Origin: Bacillota bacterium
Lineage (GTDB): Bacteria > Bacillota > Clostridia > Acetivibrionales > DTU013
NCBI GenBank assembly: GCA_023435745.1
Contig: JAEZMD010000019.1
Coordinates: forward strand, 124,001 to 188,000
Reading direction: 5' to 3'
Length of the DNA stretch: 64,000 nt
Positions within the stretch are counted from its first letter, which is position 1. Every line of letters begins with the position of its first letter. Shown here in pieces: positions 16,644 to 25,841 of this stretch. The notes below the pieces were generated by a model that saw only the letters and a program-made list of their open reading frames with translations, did no database searches and was not told the DNA's origin. The position numbers and the translations under genes are program-made.

Positions 16644-18410
16644 TTGAAAAAGCTGTATACTTTGAAAAGTAAGCTAATTGCATATTTTTCTGTTCTGCTC
16701 TTTGCCACCTCCTTTGCAATATGCATATTTTATTCAGTATACATGCGTAATACAACAGAGGATAATCTTATCAAAAACTCCCTGAACAATTCGGAATACA
16801 TGCTAAGTAACGTTGATAATGTCCTGCTCCAGTGTGAGTATTTTTCAGATTGGATATTTCTGAACAGAAGCTTTTCAAACGTATTGCTTCGAGATTACAG
16901 CAACCCGATTTTCAATTACAATTCCGAGATATACAATGCTAAAAATGACCTTATGCAAGGAATCGCAAGTACTTCTGTAAAGAATTATATTACGGGGATC
17001 GTTCTGCACGGAGATAACGGCGTCAATATCAAATACGGCGTCGATGCCGACTATATTGACCTCCCCGGTCTTGAAGACATGGAATGGTTTGCCTTTGGAA
17101 AGAATAAAGCCGCAGTATCCTGGCAGGGGATTAAAAAAAACGTCGCTTCAAAAACATCGGACAGATATGTCATTCCGCTTGTCCGATCCATTGTATTTAT
17201 AGATAACGGCAAACAAGTAGGCTGGCAATTTATTAATTTCTCACCATCCCTGATTTCCGATACTCTGGACGAATACAAAGTGAGCAGCGGGGACTATATT
17301 TTCCTGCTGGACGGCAATATGCAGTGTGTTTACGCAAGTGCTCCGAACTACATGGGCCGTGACATGAGCAGTCTTTCAGAAATAGTGGACAGGAAACAGA
17401 ATTTTTCCATGTACAACTTCAACGGCGAGAAAATGCAGGCTGTTTATTCCAGATCAGAATATTCAGGCTTCAGCTTGGTCTATATGCTCAATTATAAGGT
17501 AATACAGCAGCAGAATACGACGATCACAAGAATGATGTTCGTGATCATTGCCATTACGATCACCATCAGCGTACTGATGACGCTGTTCCTCACCACTAAC
17601 CTCACCAATCCTCTGTCGAAGGTCATCAGCAGAGTAAAGGGAATCGCCATGAAAGAATACACTCCTGTTCCCGAGATTGAGGGCGAGGATGAAATCGGCA
17701 TACTTGGCAAGGAAATAAACATACTTGGATCCAGAGTAAAACAGCTTATAAATGATGCAAAGGAAAATGAGAAGGCTAAAAAAGACCTTGAGTTTAAAGT
17801 CCTGCAAAATCAGATCAATCCACATTTCATATACAATGTGCTCAATTCTATCAAGATTATGTCTGAGGTGCAGAAATCTGACGGAATATATAATACGGTA
17901 ACGGCGCTGGGCGAGCTCCTGCGCGAAACATCGAAGGACACTTCTGATGAAATCACGATCCGCCATGAGTTATTTCTTGTTGAAAAATATGTAGATATTC
18001 AAAAGATAAGAAAGATGGGGCTTATAAAGGTAGAATACCAGGTAGATGAAAGAATACTGGACTGTAAAATACTGAAATTCCTGCTTCAGCCTATCGTTGA
18101 AAATTCCATAATCCATGGTCTTTGCGACAAAAAGGGTATGGGTATCATCATCATCTCCGCAAATGAAACAAAAGAAGACCTGATTGAAATTTCCGTTATG
18201 GATAATGGTATTGGAATGTCTCAGAAAAGGCTTGAACAGGTCATGCTCAGTGATGCCGGCTCAAGACCTGTTTCGAAATACAGCAGTATAGGGCTGCTCA
18301 ACGTATCCGACAGGATCAAGCTAACATATGGAGAACACTACGGGCTTGAAATATCAAGTGTAGAAAACAAGTATACAAAAGTAATGATAACCATACCCAA
18401 GAGACGGTAG
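16644..18410 (+). CDS. YesM-type sensor histidine kinase
   Basis: A 588-residue membrane kinase. One helix at residues 12-32, an extracytoplasmic sensing domain to about 295, a second helix at 298-322, a HAMP linker to about 370, then the His_kinase domain with NQINPHFIYNVLNSI (phospho-acceptor His394). The ATPase domain has an N box at QPIVENSIIHGL, DNGIGM, and a final SSIGLLNVSDRI segment. The start is TTG behind AAAGGGGG. Kinases of this type normally pair with an adjacent YesN-like AraC response regulator and switch on sugar ABC operons. Here the next gene is a transketolase and no response regulator exists in the window. It is divergent from operon B and is the likely sensor of its substrate. 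Confidence 0.92.
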   Translation: MKKLYTLKSKLIAYFSVLLFATSFAICIFYSVYMRNTTEDNLIKNSLNNSEYMLSNVDNVLLQCEYFSDWIFLNRSFSNVLLRDYSNPIFNYNSEIYNAKNDLMQGIASTSVKNYITGIVLHGDNGVNIKYGVDADYIDLPGLEDMEWFAFGKNKAAVSWQGIKKNVASKTSDRYVIPLVRSIVFIDNGKQVGWQFINFSPSLISDTLDEYKVSSGDYIFLLDGNMQCVYASAPNYMGRDMSSLSEIVDRKQNFSMYNFNGEKMQAVYSRSEYSGFSLVYMLNYKVIQQQNTTITRMMFVIIAITITISVLMTLFLTTNLTNPLSKVISRVKGIAMKEYTPVPEIEGEDEIGILGKEINILGSRVKQLINDAKENEKAKKDLEFKVLQNQINPHFIYNVLNSIKIMSEVQKSDGIYNTVTALGELLRETSKDTSDEITIRHELFLVEKYVDIQKIRKMGLIKVEYQVDERILDCKILKFLLQPIVENSIIHGLCDKKGMGIIIISANETKEDLIEISVMDNGIGMSQKRLEQVMLSDAGSRPVSKYSSIGLLNVSDRIKLTYGEHYGLEISSVENKYTKVMITIPKRR

Positions 18411-18454
18411 TAATGAACGCAAAATACACTTAAAAAAGACAGGAGGTAGTACTT

Positions 18455-19288
18455 TTGAACATTACTTTGCAAGAAAAGGCTGAATTGGACAGACTTTGTA
18501 AAAAGTTCAGGCTAGATGTCATCCGCGTATTGCATGACAAGCAAACAGGGCATCCGGGCGGCTCTCTGTCTGTCTGCGAGATTCTAACAACGCTCTACTT
18601 TCATACTGCAAATGTGAATCCTGCGGATCCCGGAGATCCAGGAAGAGACAGGGTCATTTTGTGCAAGGGACATGCCGCGCCCATGCTGTACCGCGTACTT
18701 GCCGAGAAGGGCTTTTTCCCCGTAGAAGAAATGAATACACTCAGGGACTTTAATACCAGGCTTCAGGGACATCCCTGTGCATTGGCGCTGCCCGGGGTGG
18801 AGCTTTCCACAGGTCCTCTGGGAACGGGTCTGTCCGCAGCACTTGGTATGGCGCTGGCACTTCGCCTTGACGGATCTGATGCGCATGTGTACGCCATCCT
18901 CGGTGACGGGGAGCTTAATGAAGGAACCGTCTGGGAAGCATGTATGAGTGCCTCAAAGTTTAAAGCAGAAAATCTGACGGCTATCCTCGACTGGAACGGC
19001 GTACAGCTTGACGGAACCTCTGATGAAATAATGCCAATGGGCGATATCGAAGCCAAATTCCGAGCTTTTGGCTGGGAGTGCTTCACCTGTGACGGCCACG
19101 ATACAAGCGCGCTGTGCGAAGCATACGAAGCTGCAAAAAAAGTTACCGGCAAGCCGTCCATCGTGCTTGCGAGAACAGTTAAAGGAAAAGGCGTTTCTTT
19201 TATGGAGGGCAAAAATGCATGGCATGGCAGCCCGATCGGGGATAAATGTTTTGAGACGGCAATGCGTGAGCTGGGAGGTGCTGAATAA
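18455..19288 (+). CDS. Transketolase, N-terminal (thiamine diphosphate-binding) subunit
   Basis: A 277-residue half-transketolase. It has the thiamine diphosphate motif GDGELNEGTVWEA near residue 150, ending at DWNG, and the substrate loops HPGGSLS and KGHAAPMLY. The start is TTG behind AGGAGG. Its stop overlaps the start of the C-terminal subunit (TAATG), so the two are made in equal amounts. Split transketolases occur in many bacteria; dedicated versions act in apulose-4-phosphate breakdown. The position inside a sugar operon suggests a dedicated rather than a general pentose-phosphate role. Confidence 0.93.
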   Translation: MNITLQEKAELDRLCKKFRLDVIRVLHDKQTGHPGGSLSVCEILTTLYFHTANVNPADPGDPGRDRVILCKGHAAPMLYRVLAEKGFFPVEEMNTLRDFNTRLQGHPCALALPGVELSTGPLGTGLSAALGMALALRLDGSDAHVYAILGDGELNEGTVWEACMSASKFKAENLTAILDWNGVQLDGTSDEIMPMGDIEAKFRAFGWECFTCDGHDTSALCEAYEAAKKVTGKPSIVLARTVKGKGVSFMEGKNAWHGSPIGDKCFETAMRELGGAE

Positions 19289-20232
19289 TGGCAAAGTCGA
19301 TACGCGAAGCTTATGGCGAAGCTTTAACCAAATATGGGAAGGACAATGACAGAGTCGTAGTGCTTGACGCAGACGTCAGCAGTTCAACAAAAAGCAATAT
19401 CTTTGCATCTGCCTGCCCGGAAAGGTTTTTCAATGTTGGGATAGCGGAGGCAAATATGGCTGCGATGGCTGCCGGATTTGCCTCCGTTGGAAAAGTACCG
19501 TTTGTGAATACATTTGCAACGTTTATCACCAGCCTGTCACTGCTCTCCGCCAGAACATTCGGAAGTTATTCAGGACTTGGCATCAAATTTGCAGGCGCAT
19601 ACGGCGGTCTTTCGGATGCGTTCGACGGTCCAAGCCACCATTCCATAGACGATCTGGCCGTAATGCTTGCTCTGCCTAACTTTAAAGTATATGTGGCAAG
19701 TGATGAAGCTGTGACAGACTGGATTGTCAAAAACGCAATACAGGATGCGTCACCCATGTATATAAGATTGTCAAGAGATGTCTTCCCCGCACTATATAAA
19801 AAAGATGATATTTTTGAAGACGGGAAGGGTAAAATACTAAAAGACGGTAAGGATGTCGTTATTGTATCGTGCGGCATAATGGCAGGCAAAGCTCTCGAGG
19901 CGGCTGAAATACTTGCGGTAAAAGGAATTGACGCGGCAGTGATAGACATGTTTTGCATAAAACCGCTGGACAGCTCCCTTTTAATTGATTATGCTAGAAA
20001 GACAGGGGCCGTGGTAACTGCCGAAGAGCATTCCATCATCGGCGGTTTGGGAGCTGCGGTTGCACAAGCGCTTTGCTCCGCAAACGCTTGCGTTCCTGTC
20101 GGATTTGTTGGAATCAACGATTGCCATGCCGAGTGCGGGCCATATAACGATCTTTTGCGTCAATATGGCCTCGACGCAAATGCTGTCGCTGCAAAAGCAA
20201 TAGAAACAGTATCGAAAAAACAACTAAAATAA
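19288..20232 (+). CDS. Transketolase, C-terminal subunit
   Basis: A 314-residue protein combining the pyrimidine-binding domain (residues 1-170; the segment FFNVGIAEANMAAMAAGFA holds the glutamate that activates thiamine) and the C-terminal regulatory domain (from about 185). It completes the enzyme with the preceding subunit. The start ATG overlaps the upstream stop by one base. Confidence 0.93.
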   Translation: MAKSIREAYGEALTKYGKDNDRVVVLDADVSSSTKSNIFASACPERFFNVGIAEANMAAMAAGFASVGKVPFVNTFATFITSLSLLSARTFGSYSGLGIKFAGAYGGLSDAFDGPSHHSIDDLAVMLALPNFKVYVASDEAVTDWIVKNAIQDASPMYIRLSRDVFPALYKKDDIFEDGKGKILKDGKDVVIVSCGIMAGKALEAAEILAVKGIDAAVIDMFCIKPLDSSLLIDYARKTGAVVTAEEHSIIGGLGAAVAQALCSANACVPVGFVGINDCHAECGPYNDLLRQYGLDANAVAAKAIETVSKKQLK

Positions 20233-20256
20233 ACCAGGATCAGGAGGAGAAAATTT

Positions 20257-21174
20257 ATGAAAGAATCGATTCACAAGTATTTTAAGGTTGGGCTTATTTC
20301 CTTTATGGCGTATCCCTCTATTATTCGCGGTGAAGATCCGAATGTCGTAGAAATACTTAAAAAAATTGCTGTTGACGATTATTTTGACGCAGTGGAAGTA
20401 ACCTGGATCAAGGATGACCAGCTTCGCAGCGAAGCTGCAAAGCTTCTTGAAGTATCACATCTCACCGTCTGCTACGGAGCTCAGCCCCGCCTGCTGACAA
20501 CCGGACTTAATACCAACGATGTTAATGAAGAAATGCGCGCCAAAGCTGAGGCAACGCTAATAGACGCAATTGATGAAGCCGCACAGCTGGGCGCGAAGGG
20601 AATCGCATTCCTTTCGGGAAAATGGGAAGCAGCAACAAAGGACCTGGCATATGAACAGCTTCTTAAAACCACCAGAAATTTGTGCGCGTATGCTAAAACT
20701 AAAGGGATGATGGTTGAGCTTGAAGTCTTTGATTATGATATCGCAAAGAAATCCCTGATCGGTCCTGCGCCGTATGCGGCGAAATTCGCAGCAGATATTC
20801 GCTCTACCTGCGATAACTTCGGGCTTTTAATTGATCTGTCGCACATTCCGATGTGTTATGAAAGCAGTGAATTTGTAGTGCGTACGTTAAGACCGTATCT
20901 AACACATTTTCATATCGGTAATACCGTATGTGAAAATCCTTCTGCGGAAGGCTACGGCGACGAACATCAGCGCTTCGGTTTTACAAACAGCTCAAATGAT
21001 ACAAACGAGCTTCTTCAATTTCTTCGTGTCCTGAAAAACGAGGGCTTTATGAATGCAGAAAATCCATATGTTCTGTCATTTGAAGTCAAGCCCTGGAAAA
21101 ACGAAGATGCCGACCTGGTAGTGGCTAACGCCAAGCGTGTTCTCAACAGAGCATGGGCATTACTTGAGGACTGA
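20257..21174 (+). CDS. Sugar isomerase/epimerase-like TIM-barrel protein (transketolase operon)
   Basis: A 305-residue xylose-isomerase-like TIM barrel. Segments VELEVFDYD near 152, LLIDLSHIPMC near 190, THFHIGNTV near 220 and LSFEVKPW near 271 hold the expected metal ligands. An AGGAGG site precedes the ATG. Between a transketolase and a D-2-hydroxyacid dehydrogenase it may be the aldose-ketose isomerase that feeds the pathway, but a decarboxylase or epimerase is equally possible within this superfamily. Confidence 0.85.
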   Translation: MKESIHKYFKVGLISFMAYPSIIRGEDPNVVEILKKIAVDDYFDAVEVTWIKDDQLRSEAAKLLEVSHLTVCYGAQPRLLTTGLNTNDVNEEMRAKAEATLIDAIDEAAQLGAKGIAFLSGKWEAATKDLAYEQLLKTTRNLCAYAKTKGMMVELEVFDYDIAKKSLIGPAPYAAKFAADIRSTCDNFGLLIDLSHIPMCYESSEFVVRTLRPYLTHFHIGNTVCENPSAEGYGDEHQRFGFTNSSNDTNELLQFLRVLKNEGFMNAENPYVLSFEVKPWKNEDADLVVANAKRVLNRAWALLED

Positions 21175-21238
21175 GCGTATTTGACATGCAACCAATAATA
21201 AATACAAATAATTACACTAGACGACGGAGGAAGTAGAT

Positions 21239-22207
21239 ATGAAAATTGTAGTTCTTGACGGTTATACGGAAAATCCCGGTGATCTTAGCTGGAGCGGATT
21301 AGAGGAAATGGGGAGCCTGACGTTATACGATAGAACCCCCCTGAATGACGAGGACGAAATCATAAAGCGTATAGGAGATGCCGAAGCAATATACACAAAC
21401 AAAACACCCCTCAGCAAAAAGACCATCGAAGCGGCGCCAAACCTGAAATTCATCGGCGTGCTTGCCACCGGTTATAATGTTGTAGACGTTAACGCGGCTA
21501 AGGGTAAGGGAGTTGTTGTGTCCAATATTCCCTCATATGGCACGGCTGCTGTCGCACAATTTGCAATTGCCATGCTTCTTGAAATATGCCATCACGTTGC
21601 GCACCATAGCAACGCGGTACATGAGGGACGCTGGGAAAACAATGCGGATTGGTGTTTTTGGGATTATCCCCTGATTGAGCTTGCAGATAAAACCATGGGA
21701 ATCATAGGATTTGGCAGAATTGGGCAGGCAACCGGTAAAATAGCTCAGGCAATGGGTATGAAGGTACTGGCATATGACAGCTATACCAATCCGGCGCTGG
21801 AGAGTGAGACATGCAAATATGCCGACCTGGATACTCTCTTAAAGGAATCTGATGTCATAGCGCTGCACTGTCCCCTTTTTCCGGAAACACAAGGGATTAT
21901 TAACAAAGAAACGATTGCAAAGATGAAGGACGGCGTAATTATTCTCAATAATAGCCGCGGTCCTTTGATCGTTGAACAGGATCTCGCGGATGCTCTTAAC
22001 AGCGGCAAGGTATACGCCGCCGGCCTTGACGTGGTAAGCAGCGAGCCTATCAAAGGGGACAACCCGCTGCTGAAGGCAAAAAACTGCATTATTACGCCGC
22101 ATATCAGCTGGGCGCCAAAAGAAAGCCGTCAGCGTCTGATGGATATTGCAGTGGACAATCTGCGCCAGTTCCTGAACGGCACACCGGCGAATGTCGTTAA
22201 TAAATAA
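21239..22207 (+). CDS. D-2-hydroxyacid dehydrogenase (glycerate/hydroxypyruvate reductase type)
   Basis: A 322-residue NAD-dependent D-2-hydroxyacid dehydrogenase. The nucleotide fold begins at GFGRIGQATGK near 158; catalytic pieces are NNSRGPL (Arg), GLDVVSSEP (Glu) and TPHISWAP (His). The ending RQRLMDIAVDNLRQFLNGTP is typical of the glycerate dehydrogenase (hprA) branch. It ends the transketolase operon and would link hydroxypyruvate or glycolaldehyde-derived acids to central metabolism. GGAGG lies before the ATG. Confidence 0.9.
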   Translation: MKIVVLDGYTENPGDLSWSGLEEMGSLTLYDRTPLNDEDEIIKRIGDAEAIYTNKTPLSKKTIEAAPNLKFIGVLATGYNVVDVNAAKGKGVVVSNIPSYGTAAVAQFAIAMLLEICHHVAHHSNAVHEGRWENNADWCFWDYPLIELADKTMGIIGFGRIGQATGKIAQAMGMKVLAYDSYTNPALESETCKYADLDTLLKESDVIALHCPLFPETQGIINKETIAKMKDGVIILNNSRGPLIVEQDLADALNSGKVYAAGLDVVSSEPIKGDNPLLKAKNCIITPHISWAPKESRQRLMDIAVDNLRQFLNGTPANVVNK

Positions 22208-22242
22208 CGGCTAATGAGCTCTAACGCTTGGATAAAAACTCT

Positions 22243-22283
22243 AAAAGAGCCTCGGGACCAGTCCTGAAGCTCTTTTGTTTTTT
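22243..22283 (+). terminator. Terminator of the kinase/transketolase operon
   Basis: An AAAAGAGC...GCTCTTTT hairpin, extended inward by CTCGGGAC/GTCCTGA pairs, is followed by GTTTTTT. Confidence 0.85.
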
Positions 22284-22402
22284 CGTTGCTTGAAAAAAAG
22301 CAACCGGTATTTGCTCTGTTTCTCTTGATAATCACCGCAAACTAGTGTACTATTTTTTATCAATAAAGCAGTTATAATATCGTGTAATGAGAGGTGCTAT
22401 TG

Positions 22403-23668
22403 ATGAGCGAATGGAGAATAGAGACCAAATGCCTTCAGGAGGGCTATAAACCCGGAAATGGCGAGACGCGGGTTGTGCCGGTCTGCCAGAGCACAACCTA
22501 TAGATATGATTCTGCCGAACACGTTGCAGAATTATTCGACAGGCCGGATAAAGGCCATATTTATTCCCGTATCAGCAATCCCACTGTTGCGGCTCTGCAA
22601 GAAAAGATTGCGGCGCTGGAAGGCGGCGTTGGCGCGTTGTGTACTTCCTCCGGTCAGGCGGCCACCTTTATCGCCGTCATGAACATCTGTGAATGCGGAG
22701 ACCACATTGTCTCTGCAGGTACAATCTATGGCGGAACCTTTAATCTTCTAAATGTTACTTTTAAAAAAATGGGGATCGAAGTGACCTTTGTCGATCAGGA
22801 CGCCTCTGAAGAAGAGATTCTGAAGGCTTTCAGGCCGAATACAAAAATGCTTTTCGGAGAAAGCATTGCAAATCCTAAAATCAGTATTCTTGATATTGAA
22901 AAATTTGCCCGTATTGCCCACAAGAACAATGTTCCGCTGGTCATCGACAACACCTTTGCAACACCGGTCCTGCTCAGACCTTTCGAATACGGGGCTGATA
23001 TAATCACACATTCCACAACAAAATACATAGATGGACACGCCACCAGCATTGGCGGAGTATTGGTCGATTCCGGCAATTTTGACTGGACAAACGGGAAATT
23101 CCCGATTCTGACACAGCCTGATTCGTCCTATCACGGTATCCGCTACACTGAAACCTTCGGTAAAGCGGCCTACATCATGAAGGCCTGCTATCAATACATG
23201 AGGGATCTGGGCAACTGCATGAGCCCCATGAACGCATTTCTGACAAATCTGGGGCTGGAAACCCTTCACCTCAGGATGGAGCGCCATTGTTCAAATGCCG
23301 AAAAGGTAGCCGATTATCTTTCAAAGAGTGATAAGGTCATTTCTGTTAGCTACCCCACGCTCAAAAGCGACAAATACTATGATCTCGCACAGAAATATCT
23401 GCCCAAAGGCTGCTCGGGTGTTATTTCCTTCCGGATCAAGGGAGGCAGAGATGCGGCAGTTAAATTCATGGATAAGCTGAAGCTTGCGGCGATAGTTGTT
23501 CACGTTGCTGATGTCCGAACCGCAGTTCTCCATCCCGCAAGCTCGACACACCGTCAGCTGACAGATGAACAGCTGCTTGCGGCAGGGATAGAACCCGATA
23601 TGATCCGGATATCAGTAGGAATCGAAAATGTTGACGATATCATAGAGGATATCCGTCAGGCGTTGTAA
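22403..23668 (+). CDS. metY: O-acetylhomoserine sulfhydrylase (aminocarboxypropyltransferase)
   Basis: A 421-residue pyridoxal phosphate enzyme of the Cys/Met metabolism family. It makes homocysteine from O-acetylhomoserine and sulfide. The cofactor lysine is in HSTTKYIDGH (near 205). Long-form MetY traits are LTQPDSSYHG, LGNCMSPMNAFL, ETLHLRMERH and HPASSTHRQL. The start at 22403 follows GAGAGGTG; the GTG 9 nt earlier falls within that site. It is monocistronic between two terminators, and a TATAAT at 22373-22378 is the probable -10 box. Methionine gamma-lyase is a less likely reading. Confidence 0.9.
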   Translation: MSEWRIETKCLQEGYKPGNGETRVVPVCQSTTYRYDSAEHVAELFDRPDKGHIYSRISNPTVAALQEKIAALEGGVGALCTSSGQAATFIAVMNICECGDHIVSAGTIYGGTFNLLNVTFKKMGIEVTFVDQDASEEEILKAFRPNTKMLFGESIANPKISILDIEKFARIAHKNNVPLVIDNTFATPVLLRPFEYGADIITHSTTKYIDGHATSIGGVLVDSGNFDWTNGKFPILTQPDSSYHGIRYTETFGKAAYIMKACYQYMRDLGNCMSPMNAFLTNLGLETLHLRMERHCSNAEKVADYLSKSDKVISVSYPTLKSDKYYDLAQKYLPKGCSGVISFRIKGGRDAAVKFMDKLKLAAIVVHVADVRTAVLHPASSTHRQLTDEQLLAAGIEPDMIRISVGIENVDDIIEDIRQAL

Positions 23669-23734
23669 CCGTGAGCCTCGTATCGGAGCATACTGCGTTG
23701 TTTCTTTGTTACCGCCGGTATCATTGCTCTGCTT

Positions 23735-23761
23735 AAACCGGCCAGCCAGGCTGGCCGGTTT
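23735..23761. terminator. Bidirectional terminator between metY and hflC
   Basis: A perfect 13-nt inverted repeat (AAACCGGCCAGCC and its complement) with one central base, between convergent genes. Confidence 0.8.
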
Positions 23762-23782
23762 GTTATTATGCCAGGTTGGTCC

Positions 23783-24664
23783 TTACGGATTGATAAGGAG
23801 CTTCGCCAAGGGCGAATCGCTTCCAAGTATAACTGTCTTGTTTGATCCCTGGAGAGAAGCCTCAAGAGCATCCAGAGAAAGCATAAATTCAAAAAACTCA
23901 CGTTTATCATCAGTATTATACGTTTGTGCAAGCTTCCTCATATACTCCTGTTCGCCCTCGGCTTCAATTTTCGCAGCTTCAGCCTCCGCGTTCGAGACGA
24001 TAATATTCACCTGTCTGTCAACGTTATTTCGAATGATGGATGCCTCATACTCACCATCGGCGATGTATTTCTCAGCTATCTGGTTACGCTCTGAAATCAT
24101 TCGTCCGTATACCGCCTGTTCATTTGCTTCAGGAAGGTCAAACCTCTTTATCTTAACATCCACCACTTCAATACCATAATTTCTTGCTATTGTATCAACA
24201 TTAACCGTAATGCCTGCATAAATATCATTTCGTTCCGATGCATTATCCTCGTTGATAATTTCCTGCTGAGCAAGCGTTCCCATAACATTTTTGAATGCAT
24301 TGTAAGTAAACGCATCCAGACGCTCCTCTGCCACACTTATACTTCCAAGTGTCTGAAAAAACTTCAGAGGTTCAACAATACGCCACAGTACATAGCTGTC
24401 TACCGTCATGTTCTGCTTGTCGGCGGTCAGAACCTCAGATGGCGAGATGTCGTAATACAGTATTGCTTTCGGGAATGTCCTTATACTGTCCAGAAACGGA
24501 GTTTTCAGGTAAAGCCCCGGCGAATCCTTTGTAGATATTATTTTGGAAAACCTGACCGTACTGGCATATTCATTTTCTTGAACGACATATACGCTCGATG
24601 CTCCGACAATGATGATCGCGAGTATGATGAGTCCTGCTGATATTTTCATTATTTTATTTTTCAT
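23783..24664 (-). CDS. hflC: HflC-type SPFH/prohibitin protein
   Basis: A 293-residue protein with one N-terminal membrane helix (about residues 7-27), the SPFH/band 7 domain (VVQENEYASTVRFSKI onward) and a helical Glu/Ala-rich coiled region ending near 250. HflC forms a cage with HflK in the membrane, which in other bacteria surrounds and restrains the FtsH protease. The start at 24664 lies one base after the hflK stop, with its AAGGGGG site inside the end of hflK. ftsH is not in the window. Confidence 0.9.
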   Translation of the reverse strand: MKNKIMKISAGLIILAIIIVGASSVYVVQENEYASTVRFSKIISTKDSPGLYLKTPFLDSIRTFPKAILYYDISPSEVLTADKQNMTVDSYVLWRIVEPLKFFQTLGSISVAEERLDAFTYNAFKNVMGTLAQQEIINEDNASERNDIYAGITVNVDTIARNYGIEVVDVKIKRFDLPEANEQAVYGRMISERNQIAEKYIADGEYEASIIRNNVDRQVNIIVSNAEAEAAKIEAEGEQEYMRKLAQTYNTDDKREFFEFMLSLDALEASLQGSNKTVILGSDSPLAKLLINP

Positions 24665-24665
24665 C

Positions 24666-25697
24666 CTACTCATCCCCCTTTTCCGCATTTTGTTCAATGG
24701 CGTCCGCGCTCCCAAAAAAGCTTTCCAGCGGCAGTATTTTGTTCACTCCGTTTTCCGATGTGTCAATATAAACCTTTACATTCGGCAATAAAGCGGTCAG
24801 CACTTCATAGTACATTCGAGAACGCGTGATTTCCGGGTTGTTTGCATATTCATTATACATTGCCTCAAACATGGCTATTTGCTCCGTAGCGTCATTGATC
24901 CTGTTGCGTTTCAAATAATCGGCATTCTGCAGCAGCTTATCCGCCTGAGCCTCAGCTTTCGGTACCTCGGCGTTTTCATAAGCCTTTGCCCTGTTAATAA
25001 CAGTCTCCGCCTCCTGCTTTGCAGTTTCCACTTCCTTAAACGCGGCCGTTACCTCCTCTGTCGGCGGCTCGCTGTCCTGTATTTTCACATCCGTCAGCAT
25101 GAGCCCAATATCATATTCGATCAGCACTTCGCTGATAAGCTCTTTGACCTGCTGCTGGACAAGCTCCTTTCCATCCGTCAGTACTGAGTCAACGCCTGTG
25201 GACCCAACCACATTTCTTACCTGGCTCTGGACAAGATTTCTCAATATCTCCTCGGGCTGGTAGGATGAAAACAAATACTTTACGGGATCTGAAACTTTAT
25301 ATTCAACGAAGAATTCTACATTGACAATATTGTAATCCCCCGTTATCATTTTGCTTTCATTATCGACCAGAACATAGCCTCCTTCTGATGCTGCATCTGT
25401 GCGATAGCCCATCTCAATCTTCTGATATACATTGACATCCACCTTTGAAACCGTCTGAATCCCAAAAGGAAGCTTGAAATGCATACCGGCATCCACGATA
25501 TTTGTAACCCTGCCAAAGGTAGTCACTACACCCTGCTGTTTGTCATCGATCGTATACCAGCACGTTCCCGCTGCTACCAACAATATCAATACAACAGCCG
25601 CGGGTATTATAAATTTCTTTACTTTTATCCATTTCATCCTAAAGTCGCCGGGAGAACCGGAATTTTGTCCAAATGGATATCTTACATCACCATTCAT
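24666..25697 (-). CDS. hflK: HflK-type SPFH/prohibitin protein
   Basis: A 343-residue partner of HflC. A Gly/Asn/Ser-rich start, one membrane helix at about residues 30-48, the SPFH domain (GVVTTFGRVTNIVDAGMHFKLPF) and a long Ala/Glu-rich coiled segment (residues 220-270). The ATG at 25697 has the best spacing to GGAAGG; ATG 25703 and GTG 25706 are alternatives. It is the first gene of a two-gene operon. Confidence 0.9.
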   Translation of the reverse strand: MNGDVRYPFGQNSGSPGDFRMKWIKVKKFIIPAAVVLILLVAAGTCWYTIDDKQQGVVTTFGRVTNIVDAGMHFKLPFGIQTVSKVDVNVYQKIEMGYRTDAASEGGYVLVDNESKMITGDYNIVNVEFFVEYKVSDPVKYLFSSYQPEEILRNLVQSQVRNVVGSTGVDSVLTDGKELVQQQVKELISEVLIEYDIGLMLTDVKIQDSEPPTEEVTAAFKEVETAKQEAETVINRAKAYENAEVPKAEAQADKLLQNADYLKRNRINDATEQIAMFEAMYNEYANNPEITRSRMYYEVLTALLPNVKVYIDTSENGVNKILPLESFFGSADAIEQNAEKGDE

Positions 25698-25740
25698 GTT
25701 CATCACCTTCCCAGATAGATTATGTTCCTATCTATATGCT

Positions 25741-25769
25741 ATCATAGTTACTGTGTTACATCCAGACAA
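25741..25769 (-). promoter_or_regulatory. Promoter of hflKC
   Basis: On the minus strand TTGTCT (25769-25764) and TATGAT (25746-25741) are separated by 17 nt. It lies 44 nt upstream of the hflK start. Confidence 0.6.
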
Positions 25770-25841
25770 AATGGGGGATATATCGTTATATAAAATGACA
25801 ATAATCTATACCGGAATAAATTTGAAGGGAATAACAACAAT

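Noticed and set aside
22284..22402. SAM riboswitch upstream of metY
   Set aside because: The 120-nt gap contains the tail of a terminator and a -10 box but none of the conserved S-box elements.
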